From positions 1 through 9,369 of the forward strand of contig PKWF01000272.1 of the NCBI GenBank assembly GCA_003133185.1: a DNA stretch of 9,369 nucleotides, given 5' to 3'. This document shows positions 7,828-9,369 of the stretch, piece by piece (within the stretch, counting starts at the first letter, position 1; the number at the start of each line of letters is the position of its first letter). This DNA comes from Vulcanimicrobiota bacterium. Lineage in GTDB: Bacteria; Vulcanimicrobiota; Vulcanimicrobiia; Vulcanimicrobiales; Vulcanimicrobiaceae. Position numbers and translations under genes: made by a program. The notes below the pieces were generated by a model that did no database searches, had not been told where the DNA came from, and saw nothing but the letters and a program-made list of their open reading frames with translations.

Positions 7828-7832
7828 CTCCT
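7828..7832 (-). promoter_or_regulatory. Shine-Dalgarno of the amino-acid permease
   Basis: On the minus strand AGGAG is followed by a 7-nt spacer and ATG. Its first bases overlap the TAG stop of the DUF4870 gene (TAGGAG), so the ribosome ending the upstream gene sits on the next start. This supports one transcript and decides the permease start. Confidence 0.8.
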
Positions 7833-8265
7833 AACGCAGAAAGCGAATGGCGAACGGATAGGTGTAAGGCCGGCCCTGGCTTGCCGCGACCGTCCCCGCG
7901 ATGATGAAGATGAGCGAAAACAGCAAGAGCAACAGAATCGCCATCATGATCGCGATCCAGAAAACGCCGAAGGTTAAGCCGGCTCCGGGTTCGGACACAT
8001 GCCGTCCAGCGTGGCCGGCGATGAATCCGAGCATCACGCCGACCGCGGCGATGATCCCAACAATTCCCACGATGGAAACCGTGATCTGATAGTTGAGCGA
8101 TGCTCGCGCGTGCTCCGCCACGAACTCCGATTCGTGCGCTTTTATCAGATAGACGACCAGCGGCCCGACGATGTGCCCGAACGGCAATCCGGCGACGGCG
8201 ATGAGCGCACTCAAGTGCGCCGCCATTGCCCAATTCCGGTCCTGGGAAGCAATTTGAACTTGCAT
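7831..8265 (-). CDS. DUF4870 domain-containing small membrane protein
   Basis: A 144-residue protein with three hydrophobic segments at about 15-41, 61-85 and 98-127, matching the DUF4870 (Tic20-like) architecture. Family hallmarks are the N-terminal QDRNWAMAAHLSAL (8-21) and the polar loop HESEFVAEHARASLNYQIT (44-62) between segments 1 and 2. Molecular function of the family is unknown; location is the inner membrane. The ATG at 8265 is chosen because family members have a short tail before the W-A-M-x-x-H-L motif. The Met at residue 14 (8226), which has an AGGA about 13 nt upstream, is an alternative but would remove conserved positions. It is the first gene of a two-gene unit with the amino-acid permease and is divergent from the FAD oxidoreductase gene. 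Pairing with an APC permease may mean only co-transcription. Confidence 0.88.
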   Translation of the reverse strand: MQVQIASQDRNWAMAAHLSALIAVAGLPFGHIVGPLVVYLIKAHESEFVAEHARASLNYQITVSIVGIVGIIAAVGVMLGFIAGHAGRHVSEPGAGLTFGVFWIAIMMAILLLLLFSLIFIIAGTVAASQGRPYTYPFAIRFLR

Positions 8266-8326
8266 CCCGCTTTATTGCCGGGCATTGGGAAATGGCCTGC
8301 CGTGCGGGGCGACGAATTGCGCATAG
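8266..8326. promoter_or_regulatory. Divergent promoter gap
   Basis: Only 61 bp separate the oppositely oriented starts of the DUF4870 gene and the FAD oxidoreductase gene, so promoters for both must sit here or overlap the coding ends. No consensus -35/-10 pair is evident. The placement is a deduction from gene orientation. Confidence 0.4.
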
Positions 8327-9369
8327 ATGCGAGCTTCTACGCGCTTCGGCTCAGCTGAGTTCGACGTGCTGGTCGTGGGCGGCGGCAATGCGGGTTGCGC
8401 GGCGGCGATTGCGGCGGCGCGTCACGGTGCCCGTACGCTTCTGCTCGAGCGTTACGGTTTTTTGGGCGGTACTGCGACCGCCGCAATGGTTGGTCCATGG
8501 ATGACCTTTCATTCTGCGAAGGAACGCATCGTCGGCGGCATCGCGCAAGAGATGGTCGAGCGGCTGATGCGCAAGGGCGCTTCGCCTGGCCATCTTGCCG
8601 ATTCGTCGGATTACGTTGCGACGATTACGCCGTTCGACCCCGAAGTGCACAAAGCGCTGCTTTTTGAGATGATGCGAGAAGCCGGCGTGTCGTTGCTGCT
8701 GCATGCCTACTTCTTATCGGCGCAGCTCGATGGGGAAGCCGTTTGCGGAGCAACGTTTGCGACGGTCGGCGGCTCCCGTAGCTATCGCGGAAAGGTCGTC
8801 ATCGACGCAACCGCCGATGCGCTGGTGGCGGCTTCCGCCGGCGTCCCCACGCAACAGGGCGACGAGCGCGGACGCGTTCAGCCGGCTACGCTGATGTTTC
8901 GGCTGAGCCACGTCGACCTCGCGGCCCTTGCCGCGTATCTGCGCGAACATCCCGACGAGATGCGCAGTTCGCTGCGTCCACAGGAACGCGTGCCGGCCGC
9001 GCTCACGGCAGTTGCAGGTCTGAACGACCTCTGGGAAAGAGCCCGCGGGGACGGGCTCGTCGACGTTCCGCGCGAACTTGTTTCGTTCTTTATCTCTCCG
9101 TATCCCGACGAGGTGACCGTCAACATGACGCGCGTCGTCAACATCGATCCGCTCGATCCCGATGACCTGACGCGGGCCGAAGTCGAATCGCGTCTGCAGG
9201 CGATGCAGTTGTTGGAGTTCTTTCGACGGCGTGTGCCGGGTTTCGCGGGCGCGCGGATCGCGGCAACGGGCACGCAAGTGGGAATTCGCGAATCGCGGCG
9301 CATCGTCGGCCGGTACACGTTGACGCGAGACGACGTTTTGCAGGCCCGGCGCTTCGACGATGCCGTGGC
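8327..9369 (+). CDS. FAD-dependent oxidoreductase, FAD_oxidored family (3' partial)
   Basis: The frame is open from ATG 8327 to the window end, giving 347 residues with the C-terminus missing. A TAG lies immediately before the ATG, so no longer start is possible. The N-terminal Rossmann dinucleotide-binding site is VLVVGGGNAGCAAA with G18-x-G20-x-x-G23, and E41 in LLLERYG ends the second strand to hold the adenosine ribose. GFLGGTATAAMVGPW (44-58), VVIDATADA (157-165) and TGTQVGIRESRRIVG (314-328) are typical of the FAD_oxidored (PF12831) family of flavoproteins, many of which are uncharacterised dehydrogenases or reductases. No signal peptide or membrane segment, so cytoplasmic. The ribosome binding site is weak. 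Substrate is unknown. The gene diverges from DUF4870 and probably begins a new operon continuing past the window. Confidence 0.92.
   Translation, partial: MRASTRFGSAEFDVLVVGGGNAGCAAAIAAARHGARTLLLERYGFLGGTATAAMVGPWMTFHSAKERIVGGIAQEMVERLMRKGASPGHLADSSDYVATITPFDPEVHKALLFEMMREAGVSLLLHAYFLSAQLDGEAVCGATFATVGGSRSYRGKVVIDATADALVAASAGVPTQQGDERGRVQPATLMFRLSHVDLAALAAYLREHPDEMRSSLRPQERVPAALTAVAGLNDLWERARGDGLVDVPRELVSFFISPYPDEVTVNMTRVVNIDPLDPDDLTRAEVESRLQAMQLLEFFRRRVPGFAGARIAATGTQVGIRESRRIVGRYTLTRDDVLQARRFDDAV

Overview
The window reads as a GC-rich bacterial chromosome segment (roughly 60% GC by eye). It is densely coded, with strong third-position GC and only short intergenic gaps. No ribosomal or other marker gene is present, so the taxonomy is a guess. 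The gene mix, the base composition and a dispersed CTTCGACAAGCTCAGGG-type repeat would fit an environmental, poorly cultured phylum such as Candidatus Eremiobacterota/Vulcanimicrobiota. I see no phage, transposon, CRISPR, tRNA or rRNA signal.

Region 1 (1-4379, + strand) is a compact operon entered mid-gene. It holds the C-terminal part of a multi-membrane-segment permease-like protein fused to an extramembrane region ending in a PDZ-like domain. A class I SAM-dependent methyltransferase follows with an 11-nt overlap. Then comes a hydantoinase/5-oxoprolinase A-type (HyuA-like, ASKHA-fold) protein with an ATGA start/stop overlap. Neither internal gene has a convincing Shine-Dalgarno of its own, so translational coupling is likely. 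The HyuA-like protein departs from the classical sequence in its middle part, and no HyuB partner lies downstream of it. This permease-PDZ / methyltransferase / HyuA-like set is the least explained part of the window.

Region 2 (4380-4537) is a 158-bp convergent spacer containing a CACCCT...AGGGTG inverted repeat.

Region 3 (4538-8265, - strand) holds, in transcription order, a DUF4870 small membrane protein, an APC/CAT-type amino-acid permease 10 nt downstream with a clear AGGAG ribosome binding site, and then, after a 136-bp spacer, an exported serine hydrolase of the beta-lactamase/transpeptidase-like fold with two C-terminal lipocalin-like repeats.

Region 4 (8266-9369) is a 61-bp divergent promoter gap followed by the N-terminal 347 residues of a FAD-dependent oxidoreductase (FAD_oxidored type) that runs off the end of the window.

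Taken together the window suggests uptake and turnover of small nitrogenous or amino-acid-like compounds: two transporters, a HyuA-like enzyme, an exported SxxK hydrolase and a flavin oxidoreductase. Only the two overlapping-gene sets are physically linked strongly enough to argue for shared function.
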